A program made the position numbers and the translations under genes. Under the pieces are notes generated by a model that was not told where the DNA came from, did no database searches, and saw only the letters and a list, made by a program, of their open reading frames with translations. 6,514 nt of DNA from positions 1-6,514 of the forward strand of contig JAFDFO010000132.1 in the NCBI GenBank assembly GCA_019309815.1. Reading direction: 5' to 3'. The DNA comes from Deltaproteobacteria bacterium. Its GTDB lineage: Bacteria > Desulfobacterota > Desulfobacteria > Desulfobacterales > C00003060. Below are positions 1 through 5,830 of the stretch, piece by piece. Positions within the stretch are counted from its first letter, which is position 1, and each line of letters opens with the position of its first letter.

Positions 1-384
1 GAGTATTTGGGCGTCCTTCCAGGGGGGTGCCAGTGACACGCAAAAAACCATTTGCTGTCCGAGCACGCACGCCCCGATGAGAATGGACTGAAAGACCTTG
101 TCATCAACATTGAAGTACTTGGATACGTTCTTGACCAAAAGAAAGATCCACAAATAGACACTGAGATAAAGGCCAAATATCCCACCGGACAGAAGGTCCA
201 TAATCATGCCAAAAATAGCCACCAACAAGAGGCCTTTCCCGTCACGAAGTCTTAGACCTAAAAAAACAACAAGAGGAATCAACAGGTCGAAAAAGAGGCT
301 GTGAAACAAAGGGAGTGTCAGGATTGTGGTCTGCGCGACTATTGCGGAGAGGCCGAGTATCAGGTAGATGCAAAAAGTGACCAT
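1..384 (-). CDS. mreD: Rod shape-determining protein MreD, 3' end cut by window edge
   Basis: Reading the minus strand from an ATG at 384 gives 128 uninterrupted codons to base 1, starting MVTFCIYLILGL. This frame is too incomplete to close with a stop, but the product is clearly MreD-like. It is strongly hydrophobic, with membrane segments at about residues 3-24, 29-45, 52-66, 70-86 and 98-118. It carries the family feature of a Gly-rich stretch followed by Asp (GKGLLLVAIFGMIMDLLSGG, residues 49-68). MreD is an inner-membrane partner of MreC in the elongasome. Usual length is about 160-170 residues (family knowledge), so roughly 40 residues lie outside the window. The start is supported by an AAGGA ribosome binding site at 389-393, 4 bases before the ATG. 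It lies 40 bases after the mreC stop, so it is the third gene of the mreBCD operon. Identity rests on both hydropathy and position and is firm. Confidence 0.9.
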   Translation of the reverse strand, partial: MVTFCIYLILGLSAIVAQTTILTLPLFHSLFFDLLIPLVVFLGLRLRDGKGLLLVAIFGMIMDLLSGGIFGLYLSVYLWIFLLVKNVSKYFNVDDKVFQSILIGACVLGQQMVFCVSLAPPWKDAQIL

Positions 385-388
385 TTCT

Positions 389-393
389 TCCTT
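389..393 (-). promoter_or_regulatory. Ribosome binding site of mreD
   Basis: The minus strand reads AAGGA four bases before the mreD ATG (384-382). It supports this start for the truncated gene and separate translation initiation after the 40-base gap from mreC. Confidence 0.6.
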
Positions 394-424
394 CTTGGAG
401 CCACAGTGAAATAAGGCGACCGGA

Positions 425-1231
425 TCATTCCAGAACGACGAGCACCTCTTCTATTCTTGTAAAATCGACAAAGGGTTGGACCTTCACTTCCTGGAAGAGC
501 CCTGACGCAGGCTTGGAGACTGAGGCAACAGCCCCCACCCTCAGACCTTTGGGGAACACTCGATCCAGCCCTGAAGATATCAGCGTGTCTCCTATCTGGA
601 TATCTGCTTTTCTAACAACGTATTTGAAACTGCAGGTTTGGGTGGTCTCTCCCTCGACGATGCCGCGAAACCGGGTTCGTTGAACAAGAGCATCTACGGC
701 GCTGCTTTGATCGATCAGCAGCAAGACCTGCGCAGACCAGTCGAAATCCTTGACAACATGACCCACTATCCCTTCGGAATCTATAACGGCCATCCCCTTC
801 GCAACCCCGTCTTTCCTCCCCCTATTGATAATGATAGTCTGAGACCAACCGGACGGGTCGTGTGCTGCGACTTGTGCAGGGAGAAGGGTGTGTGGGAATT
901 GCGACTTCATCTCCAACAACTCCCGAAGACGTTCGGCAGCCATTTCCGATTCCAGATAACGGCTTCTTTCCATCCGGGCCTGGGCAAGCATCTCCTTGAG
1001 ACGTTCGCATTCCCCACGGACGCCAACCAACTCGAAATAGTGATCCCAGATACCGCGACAGAAATGCAAAGAGCGGGTGACACTCTCCTGAAAAGGAACA
1101 ATGCCCGCCATGGCCACCCTATCGACGACTGTATATCTGTGGGGATGCTTGGCGCTGACAGAAAGGAGGAGGATATTAATCAGAAAGAGGAAGACAAAGC
1201 ATAGGATCCTTGCCAGTTTTTTTGAAAACAT
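425..1231 (-). CDS. mreC: Rod shape-determining protein MreC
   Basis: The 268-residue product has the MreC architecture. A short basic cytoplasmic start (MFSKKLARIL) is followed by one membrane anchor at about residues 9-27. A periplasmic coiled-coil-prone helix lies at about 70-110, rich in Glu, Arg and Leu. A C-terminal beta-barrel domain follows from about 118 to the end. Family-like motifs are SGWSQTIIINRGRKDGV (127-143), GIVGHV (154-159), RFRGIVEG (187-194), SSGLDRVFPKGLRVG (219-233) and the end segment DFTRIEEVLVV. MreC is a bitopic periplasmic scaffold that links MreB and MreD to PBP2/RodA. The length is normal. An in-frame TGA lies two codons upstream of the ATG, so the frame cannot be extended. 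No convincing Shine-Dalgarno sequence precedes it. The gene lies 71 bases after mreB, which has no clear hairpin after it, and 40 bases before mreD, consistent with co-transcription. Confidence 0.95.
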   Translation of the reverse strand: MFSKKLARILCFVFLFLINILLLSVSAKHPHRYTVVDRVAMAGIVPFQESVTRSLHFCRGIWDHYFELVGVRGECERLKEMLAQARMERSRYLESEMAAERLRELLEMKSQFPHTLLPAQVAAHDPSGWSQTIIINRGRKDGVAKGMAVIDSEGIVGHVVKDFDWSAQVLLLIDQSSAVDALVQRTRFRGIVEGETTQTCSFKYVVRKADIQIGDTLISSGLDRVFPKGLRVGAVASVSKPASGLFQEVKVQPFVDFTRIEEVLVVLE

Positions 1232-1302
1232 GTGTCATGCACGAAACGAAAGAAGGTTTTCGGTGGGAACCCGCCATGGCATCATGGCAAGAGGATTTGC
1301 CC

Positions 1303-2337
1303 CTAATCGATCACAACCTCTCTCAATAAAGAAATGTTCTCGAGAGCTTGGCCTGACCCAAGAACAACCGTAGAAAGCGGGTCCTTGGTCACAGTAATGG
1401 GCAAATGCGTCTCCTCGCGGAGCAATCTGTCCATGTTCTTGAGCAGCGCTCCGCCTCCGGTCATGACGATCCCCCGATCCACGATATCGGCTGCGAGTTC
1501 GGGAGGCGTCTGTTCAAGACATATTTTTACGCTTTCAAGAATGGCTTCGATCTGTTCGGAAATGGCAACACGGATTTCTTCCGAATCGATCGCCAGGATC
1601 TTGGGAATGCCGGAAACAAGGTCCCTCCCCTTCACTTCAATCATCTCCAGATTCTCCGTATCGGGGTAAGCATTGCCAATGGCGGTCTTGATCAGTTCAG
1701 CCGTTCTTTCTCCGATCAAAAGGTTATATTTACGTTTGATGTATTGAATAATGGCTTCATCCATTTTGTCCCCGCCTACCCGAATCGTCCTGCAGACAAC
1801 GATACCCGCCAGGGAGATGACGGCTACCTCGGTCGTGCCACCCCCAATGTCGACGATCATGTTACACGTAGGCTCAGTAATCGGCAGGCCGGCACCTATG
1901 GCTCCAGCCATAGGCTCTTCGATGAGGAATACCTCACGGGCGCCGGCTGATTCAGCAGACTCCGTCACAGCACGCTTCTCAACCTGCGTAATGCCTGATG
2001 GAACCGCTATGATAATTCTCGGCCGTATAAGAGTTCTGCGGTTGTGCACCTTTCGGATGAAGTGTCGCAGCATCGCTTCGGCCACCTCAAAGTCGGCAAT
2101 AACCCCGTCCTTCAGAGGACGTATGGCGACAATGTTGCCCGGTGTACGTCCCAGCATCCGTTTGGCTTCTGCTCCAACCGACAATACCCTGTTCTTGTAT
2201 CGGTTGTCTGTGCGAACTGCCACCACTGAAGGTTCGCTGAGAACGATTCCCTTTCCCTTGACATACACAAGGGTGTTGGCCGTGCCAAGATCGATTGCTA
2301 AGTCGCTGGAGATAGCGCCGAGGAGTGCGTTTAGCAC
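1303..2337 (-). CDS. mreB: Rod shape-determining protein MreB (bacterial actin)
   Basis: This 344-residue protein is a full-length MreB, an ATP-dependent actin homologue that polymerises on the inner membrane and orients the lateral-wall synthesis machinery. The actin-fold ATP site is intact: phosphate-1 loop IDLGTANTLVY (15-25), phosphate-2 loop DIGGGTTEVAV (163-173) and adenosine loop GGGALLKNMD (294-303). The EEPMAGAIGAG segment (140-150) carries the Glu expected for ATP hydrolysis. The N-terminal MLNALLGAIS is short and mildly hydrophobic, as in membrane-binding MreB proteins. Translation begins with GTG at 2337; an in-frame TGA lies just upstream and an AGGAG lies 8 bases before the GTG, so the start is well fixed. 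It is the first gene of mreBCD and lies divergent to the glycosyltransferase. Nothing in the sequence is unusual for the family. Confidence 0.98.
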   Translation of the reverse strand: MLNALLGAISSDLAIDLGTANTLVYVKGKGIVLSEPSVVAVRTDNRYKNRVLSVGAEAKRMLGRTPGNIVAIRPLKDGVIADFEVAEAMLRHFIRKVHNRRTLIRPRIIIAVPSGITQVEKRAVTESAESAGAREVFLIEEPMAGAIGAGLPITEPTCNMIVDIGGGTTEVAVISLAGIVVCRTIRVGGDKMDEAIIQYIKRKYNLLIGERTAELIKTAIGNAYPDTENLEMIEVKGRDLVSGIPKILAIDSEEIRVAISEQIEAILESVKICLEQTPPELAADIVDRGIVMTGGGALLKNMDRLLREETHLPITVTKDPLSTVVLGSGQALENISLLREVVID

Positions 2338-2345
2338 CTTATAAA

Positions 2346-2350
2346 CTCCT
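2346..2350 (-). promoter_or_regulatory. Ribosome binding site deciding the mreB GTG start
   Basis: The minus strand reads AGGAG with an 8-base spacer before the GTG at 2337. It supports the non-ATG start, as no in-frame ATG lies between the upstream stop and this GTG. Confidence 0.75.
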
Positions 2351-2367
2351 AATCAGAGTTACTGCCA

Positions 2368-2373
2368 ATTATA
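2368..2373 (-). promoter_or_regulatory. Putative -10 box of the mreBCD promoter
   Basis: The minus strand contains a perfect TATAAT about 30 bases before the mreB GTG, which would give a 5' leader of roughly 25 bases that includes the AGGAG ribosome binding site. The -35 region is poor: the best candidates 17-19 bases upstream (around GCAATC/CTGCAA) match the TTGACA consensus weakly. This is a position-based inference for a sigma70-type promoter, possibly activator-dependent. Confidence 0.5.
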
Positions 2374-2529
2374 CGTACAGTGTCCATTCAGATTGCAGCT
2401 GAGTAAACGGCTCTTTCAGTATCCGCGAAAATTAGCACATGCTACCTCCCATTACAAGGAAATAATAAGGCCAATGGTGGCAAAAACGTTTGAGATTTAT
2501 GGTACATTATGATTTATGATTATTCCTCC

Positions 2530-3378
2530 ATGACAACTGTAAGCGTCATCATACCTACCTACAATCGCGCATGGGTCCTCGGTGAAGCCGTAGAGTCGGT
2601 TATGGCTCAGGACTACCATGACTTCGAGATCGTCGTGGTAGATGATGGGTCAACTGACAACACCTTTGAGATTCTCCAGGCTTTTCCGGAAATCCTTGTG
2701 GTTAGGCAGGAGACTCAAGGTGTGAGCGCTGCGCGAAATGCTGGTATTGAGCGAGCTTCCGGCCGGCTTATCGCCTTTCTGGACTCGGATGATTTGTGGC
2801 TTCCCGCTAAGCTCTCCACCCAGGTCGCGTTTTTTGATGCCAGCCCCGATGCCCTGATCTGCCAGACGGAAGAAACTTGGATACGAAACAGCCTTCGCGT
2901 CAACCCCAAAAAGCGCCACAAGAAGTTTTCCGGGATGATCTTTGAACGATCTCTGGAGCTGTGCATTGTAAGTCCCTCAGCCGTGATGATGAGGTCTTTG
3001 TTGTTTGATGAGATAGGTAGATTTGATGAGACGTTGCCCGTGTGTGAGGACTATGATCTTTGGCTGAGGATCGCCTGCCGATTTCCCATATACCTCATTG
3101 ACATCCCTCTTGTGATAAAACGTGGCGGACACCCGGACCAGCTTTCAAGAAAGCGGGGCATCGACCGATATCGTATCCAAGCCCTGAAGAAGATCATAGA
3201 AAGCGGCTTGCTTAGTCCCGGTCAATGCGATGCGGCGGTTGCCGCTTTGCAGGAGAAGTGTGGTATCTATGCAGCCGGGTGTACAAAGCGGGGGCGAATT
3301 GCGGAAGCGGATGATTACATGCATCTATCTAGCAGCTTTAGAAGAGGGACTACGGTTTCAACTGGAGTATTGGAGTAA
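2530..3378 (+). CDS. Family 2 glycosyltransferase (GT-A fold)
   Basis: The 282-residue product is an inverting GT2-type enzyme that would transfer a sugar from a nucleotide-sugar donor, probably to an envelope polysaccharide or lipid-linked glycan. Visible motifs, numbered from the ATG at 2530, are the first strand VSVIIPTYNRA (4-14), the nucleotide-binding VDDGSTDN (37-44), QGVSAARNAG (63-72), the metal-binding DSDD (85-88) and the likely catalytic-base region CEDYDLWLR (172-180). There are no membrane segments, so it is probably cytosolic. An alternative ATG at 2509 would add seven residues (MIYDYSS). I prefer 2530 because GT2 proteins usually begin close to the first strand, though neither start has a good Shine-Dalgarno sequence. 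The final residues (TGVLE) and the stop codon are encoded by an octamer repeat array, so the original C-terminus may have been altered. Donor and acceptor cannot be read from the sequence. Confidence 0.88.
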   Translation: MTTVSVIIPTYNRAWVLGEAVESVMAQDYHDFEIVVVDDGSTDNTFEILQAFPEILVVRQETQGVSAARNAGIERASGRLIAFLDSDDLWLPAKLSTQVAFFDASPDALICQTEETWIRNSLRVNPKKRHKKFSGMIFERSLELCIVSPSAVMMRSLLFDEIGRFDETLPVCEDYDLWLRIACRFPIYLIDIPLVIKRGGHPDQLSRKRGIDRYRIQALKKIIESGLLSPGQCDAAVAALQEKCGIYAAGCTKRGRIAEADDYMHLSSSFRRGTTVSTGVLE

Positions 3379-3396
3379 TGGAGTACTGGAGTATTG
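3359..3396 (+). repeat. Octamer tandem repeat array, left copy
   Basis: After a CA at 3359-3360, the plus strand runs through four and a half 8-base units: ACTGGAGT, ATTGGAGT, AATGGAGT, ACTGGAGT and a partial ATTG. The consensus is ANTGGAGT. The array overlaps the 3' end of the glycosyltransferase gene and supplies its TAA stop (3376-3378). An inverted counterpart lies at 4421-4460; the two share a perfect 17-base inverted match (3359-3375 with 4460-4444). Confidence 0.85.
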
Positions 3397-3436
3397 TAAA
3401 CACTAATAATCGAGTACCCGCATCCAGAGTGAAAAG

Positions 3437-4366
3437 ATGAGTATGTTATTGAATATAGTAGTGATAGCCATATCAACTGTCTTGCTGTGGAAAGGCTCCG
3501 AATGGCTCGTCGATTCAGCAGTGCGGGTTGCCCGGAAACTCCACATGCCTGATCTGGCCATTGGTTTGACCATCGTTGCCATGGGTACTTCTGCCCCCGA
3601 GTTTGCGGTGACGATCAATGCTGCCATCCAGGGACTCCCCAACATATCGGTGAGCAATGTCGTAGGTTCCAACATTTTCAATCTTGGATTTATATTGGGC
3701 GGCGTTGCCGCAATCCGCACCATCGAAACGACGCCGACCCTTGTGTGGCGTGATGGCCTCTTCCTTCTTGGCGTCTCACTACTTCTCGTCTTCTTCCTGA
3801 GTGATTTGACGCTTGCTTCTCATGAAGCCATTACACTTTTGATCACGCTCGTTGTCTACATTACGTATCTCTTCTGGAAGAAGGTCCCTCTGGAGGAAAG
3901 AGAAGCCGAAGAAGCGTTTGTCTGGACAGACATCCCCCTTTTCATCTTGGGAGTTACCACCGTGGTTGCAGGGGGGCATCTCCTTGTCTCGGCGGCTGTT
4001 TCTCTCGCCCGTGGGTTCGGGATTTCGGAATGGGCCATCGGCGTAACGGTTGTGGCCGCAGGGACGTCTGCGCCTGAATTCGCCATATCACTGATGGCGG
4101 CAGTGAAGGGACGCTACAGCATATCTGCAGGCAACCTCATCGGCAGCGATCTTTTTAACCTGCTAGGCGTGCTTGGATTAGCGGGAACACTTCGTCCGCT
4201 TACCATCGATGCAGCCGGCCTGCAAAGCCTCTATGTCCTGGTGGGGATGGTCTTTCTTGTGCTCGTGTTCATGCGCACGGGATATCGCGTTTCCCGTACC
4301 GAGGGTATTTTTCTGGTAGGATTCAATCTCGTTCGGTGGGTGTTCGACTTCTGGCCCAACAAGTAG
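3437..4366 (+). CDS. YrbG-like calcium/sodium antiporter (CaCA superfamily)
   Basis: This 309-residue integral membrane protein has the two-fold inverted-repeat architecture of Na+/Ca2+ exchangers, with about ten hydrophobic segments in two halves joined by an acidic loop (KKVPLEEREAEEAF, 148-161). Alpha-1 contains GTSAPEF (50-56) and GSNIFN (77-82); alpha-2 contains GTSAPEF (209-215) and GSDLFN (236-241). By comparison with the archaeal exchanger NCX_Mj, the ion-binding Glu residues are E55 and E214, with Thr/Ser ligands T51, S52, T210 and S211. It would exchange Ca2+ against Na+ (or H+) across the cytoplasmic membrane; ion specificity is inferred only from the family. The ATG at 3437 follows a modest purine-rich GAGTGAAAAG. 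The gene lies 58 bases after the glycosyltransferase, so they may share a transcript, and it is bracketed by inverted octamer repeats. Length and motifs are normal. Confidence 0.93.
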   Translation: MSMLLNIVVIAISTVLLWKGSEWLVDSAVRVARKLHMPDLAIGLTIVAMGTSAPEFAVTINAAIQGLPNISVSNVVGSNIFNLGFILGGVAAIRTIETTPTLVWRDGLFLLGVSLLLVFFLSDLTLASHEAITLLITLVVYITYLFWKKVPLEEREAEEAFVWTDIPLFILGVTTVVAGGHLLVSAAVSLARGFGISEWAIGVTVVAAGTSAPEFAISLMAAVKGRYSISAGNLIGSDLFNLLGVLGLAGTLRPLTIDAAGLQSLYVLVGMVFLVLVFMRTGYRVSRTEGIFLVGFNLVRWVFDFWPNK

Positions 4367-4465
4367 GAGGTCTCCAAAAAGAGAGAAAGAAGGCGACTTC
4401 AGATGGAGTGATGAGAAAAACCCAGTACTCCAATACTCCAGTGCTCCAATACTCCAGTTGTTCTT
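4367..4465. other. Convergent intergenic region between antiporter and activase-related gene
   Basis: These 99 bases separate convergent genes. They hold the right octamer array (4421-4460) and one plus-sense degenerate unit (ATGGAGT at 4403-4409). A small dyad GGAGGTCTCC follows the antiporter stop, but its loop would be two bases and it is followed by A residues, so it is not a canonical terminator for either strand. No Rho-independent terminator is evident for either gene, leaving termination unexplained. Confidence 0.5.
4421..4460 (-). repeat. Octamer tandem repeat array, right copy (inverted)
   Basis: Read on the minus strand after a CA at 4460-4459, the units are ACTGGAGT, ATTGGAGC, ACTGGAGT, ATTGGAGT and a partial ACTGGG. 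It begins 5 bases after the TAA stop of the activase-related gene and runs in that gene's sense direction. It is the inverted counterpart of the array at 3359-3396, about 1 kb away on the other side of the antiporter gene. Confidence 0.85.
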
Positions 4466-5821
4466 TTAATGTTTCTTCCTGCCATTCTTACTGCAATGCT
4501 GATGCGCCTGATACATGAAAGTCCTGACGGCGGCCTCCCTGCCAGGCTGAAAGGTGCCGTCATAGGCCGCGTCCATGTAGGGAATCTTCTTGCGATTCAA
4601 GATCGGTCTCATGACGGACGAGGTGATAGTGCTGGGCATACATGTAAAAGGATAGACATTGACAACACCATTATAGCCCTGGTGCATATACTCCATGATT
4701 CCGGCAATGCTGAGGCATGCCTCTGTGCCTAACTCAAAAGAATAGAGATCGTGCTTTTTCAGAACTTTGTCTAGATGCGCCACCCGATGATCCCCTGCCA
4801 GGTCAATCAAGGGCTTCACCCGCTTGTATGCAATATCCTGTCTGAAATGCTGATAAAGCATATCTCCCCCGTGACTCATGAGGTTTTTCACACAGTCTCT
4901 CACCTTGTCGAAACGGAGTTGTTTAATATATAGCCGCAGATGGATTTTCGCCTCTCTCACTCTGTCATACGTCGTGTAGTCGACCCATTCAGCAATTGAG
5001 GCATTGACAACTTCCGCACCGTGACGCTCGAGCATCCTGATGATATCCTGGTTGGATTGGACGTGTGTTCTCAGGTAAATCTCACCCACGATCCCTATGA
5101 GGGGCTTGGGAGGAATGCCGGGGTCAATGAGGGCCTTACCCTCTTTGACGATCTCTTCAAGCTTGTTAAGAATCCTCTGAAAATCTTTCTTGGCACCGTA
5201 AGATTCAAAGAACTCGGCCATGGTCGCCATGGATCGCTCAATGAAAGCGTCCGTGGAACCCTCTTCTTTTTCATAGGGCCTTAACCGCCAGAGAAGCTTG
5301 TCCAGGATGTCAGCGATCACTACGGAAAAGTAAGCGGCCTTGCGAAAATCCCTTGCCCGCTCCTGCTCAAGCATCCCGTTGAGGGCATACGAATCCGATG
5401 AGGTGAGTGAGCCGATTTTCACCTTTCTCAATTCCGGGAAAGAATCGAGGACAATTCTCTGATATTTGTTATACATGCCGAAACGACAGGGGCCTTCGGC
5501 TTCGGGCATAAAGAATACATAATCCTCAGCCCTGAAATCCTTCCCCAGTCGCTCTTTTTCAGCTTTCAGATGAAACAGAATATCACCGGTGGTTACCTGG
5601 CAGGGAAAGCACTCCTTCCCCGAAGTGAACTCCTTGCCAAGGTCAAGGCCCTTGTAAGTTTCCATAACGAGAGCATTCACGCCGAAACTCCTGAAGACCC
5701 CGGCGAGAGTGTGCGCCCCGATCCTGTTCATCTCGGGGATCAAAAAGGTTTTGTCCCGAAGACTGAACTGCCCGACGTTTTCGGACAGGGATCGAAAAGT
5801 CGCACTCGTTTGTGCTTCCAT
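4466..5821 (-). CDS. Acyl-CoA dehydratase activase-related protein (HgdB-like, COG3581-type)
   Basis: The product (451 residues from ATG 5821) resembles the C-terminal, HgdB-like part of the large activase-related proteins of anaerobes, annotated elsewhere as CoA protein activase. Visible family motifs are GKECFPCQVTTGD (68-80), EAEGPCRFGMYNKYQ (107-121), GIVGEIYLRTHVQSN (243-257), ELGTEACLS (363-371) and VYPFTCMPSTI (389-399). The cysteines at 71, 74, 112, 369 and 394 are the best candidates for Fe-S cluster ligands (inference). No ASKHA ATPase motif is present, so it is not the ATP-hydrolysing activator itself. There are no membrane segments, so it is probably cytosolic. The frame could also start at GTG 5827, but the ATG at 5821 has GAGG five bases upstream, which overlaps the stop of the preceding gene (5831-5829). 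This implies translational coupling. The substrate and biochemical role are unknown. Confidence 0.85.
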   Translation of the reverse strand: MEAQTSATFRSLSENVGQFSLRDKTFLIPEMNRIGAHTLAGVFRSFGVNALVMETYKGLDLGKEFTSGKECFPCQVTTGDILFHLKAEKERLGKDFRAEDYVFFMPEAEGPCRFGMYNKYQRIVLDSFPELRKVKIGSLTSSDSYALNGMLEQERARDFRKAAYFSVVIADILDKLLWRLRPYEKEEGSTDAFIERSMATMAEFFESYGAKKDFQRILNKLEEIVKEGKALIDPGIPPKPLIGIVGEIYLRTHVQSNQDIIRMLERHGAEVVNASIAEWVDYTTYDRVREAKIHLRLYIKQLRFDKVRDCVKNLMSHGGDMLYQHFRQDIAYKRVKPLIDLAGDHRVAHLDKVLKKHDLYSFELGTEACLSIAGIMEYMHQGYNGVVNVYPFTCMPSTITSSVMRPILNRKKIPYMDAAYDGTFQPGREAAVRTFMYQAHQHCSKNGRKKH

Positions 5822-5826
5822 TTCCA

Positions 5827-5830
5827 CCTC
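5827..5830 (-). promoter_or_regulatory. Ribosome binding site overlapping the upstream stop codon
   Basis: GAGG on the minus strand lies 5 bases before the ATG at 5821 and overlaps the TGA (5831-5829) of the preceding activase-related gene. It favours ATG 5821 over GTG 5827. It also suggests the downstream gene is normally translated by ribosomes ending the upstream gene. Confidence 0.55.

Larger units (their letters stand above)
2338..2508. other. Divergent intergenic region between mreB and the glycosyltransferase gene
   Basis: This stretch of 171 bases separates divergent genes and must hold both promoters. Towards mreB it carries the TATAAT at 2368-2373. Towards the glycosyltransferase there is a possible TTGAGA at 2490-2495 with a TATGAT at 2515-2520, a 19-base spacing that is longer than ideal. 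If that promoter were real, transcription would begin only a few bases before the ATG at 2530, fitting the absence of a Shine-Dalgarno sequence there. This plus-strand promoter is weakly supported. I see no tRNA, clear operator palindrome or riboswitch. Confidence 0.4.

Noticed and set aside
52..255. A 67-codon plus-strand open frame at the left edge
   Set aside because: The minus strand here encodes a continuous, hydrophobic MreD with a good ribosome binding site; the plus frame is its shadow.
638..1204. A 188-codon plus-strand open frame opposite mreC
   Set aside because: It is antisense to mreC, which has the full expected architecture, and the predicted protein has no recognisable motif.
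1232..1302. Possible terminator or attenuator between mreB and mreC, including the palindrome GCCATGGC
   Set aside because: The dyads are short, with tiny loops and no following U-tract, and mreBCD are normally co-transcribed.
1405..2344. Long plus-strand open frames (up to 197 codons) opposite mreB
   Set aside because: They lie wholly antisense to a canonical, full-length mreB and resemble no protein family; they are frame shadows.
4370..4384. Small dyad GGAGGTCTCC with adjacent A residues after the antiporter stop
   Set aside because: The loop would be only two bases and the A-tract is on the wrong side for termination of either convergent gene.
3359..4460. Antiporter gene as cargo of a transposon with terminal inverted repeats
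   Set aside because: There is no transposase, no flanking target-site duplication was found, and the ends are simple octamer arrays located at gene 3' ends rather than typical IS termini.
4336..4518. A 60-codon plus-strand open frame containing the string QYSNTPVLQYS
   Set aside because: It is made from the octamer repeat array plus the tail of the antiporter gene and the antisense of the activase-related gene. The repetitive peptide is the direct translation of the 8-base units, with no start signal or conserved domain.
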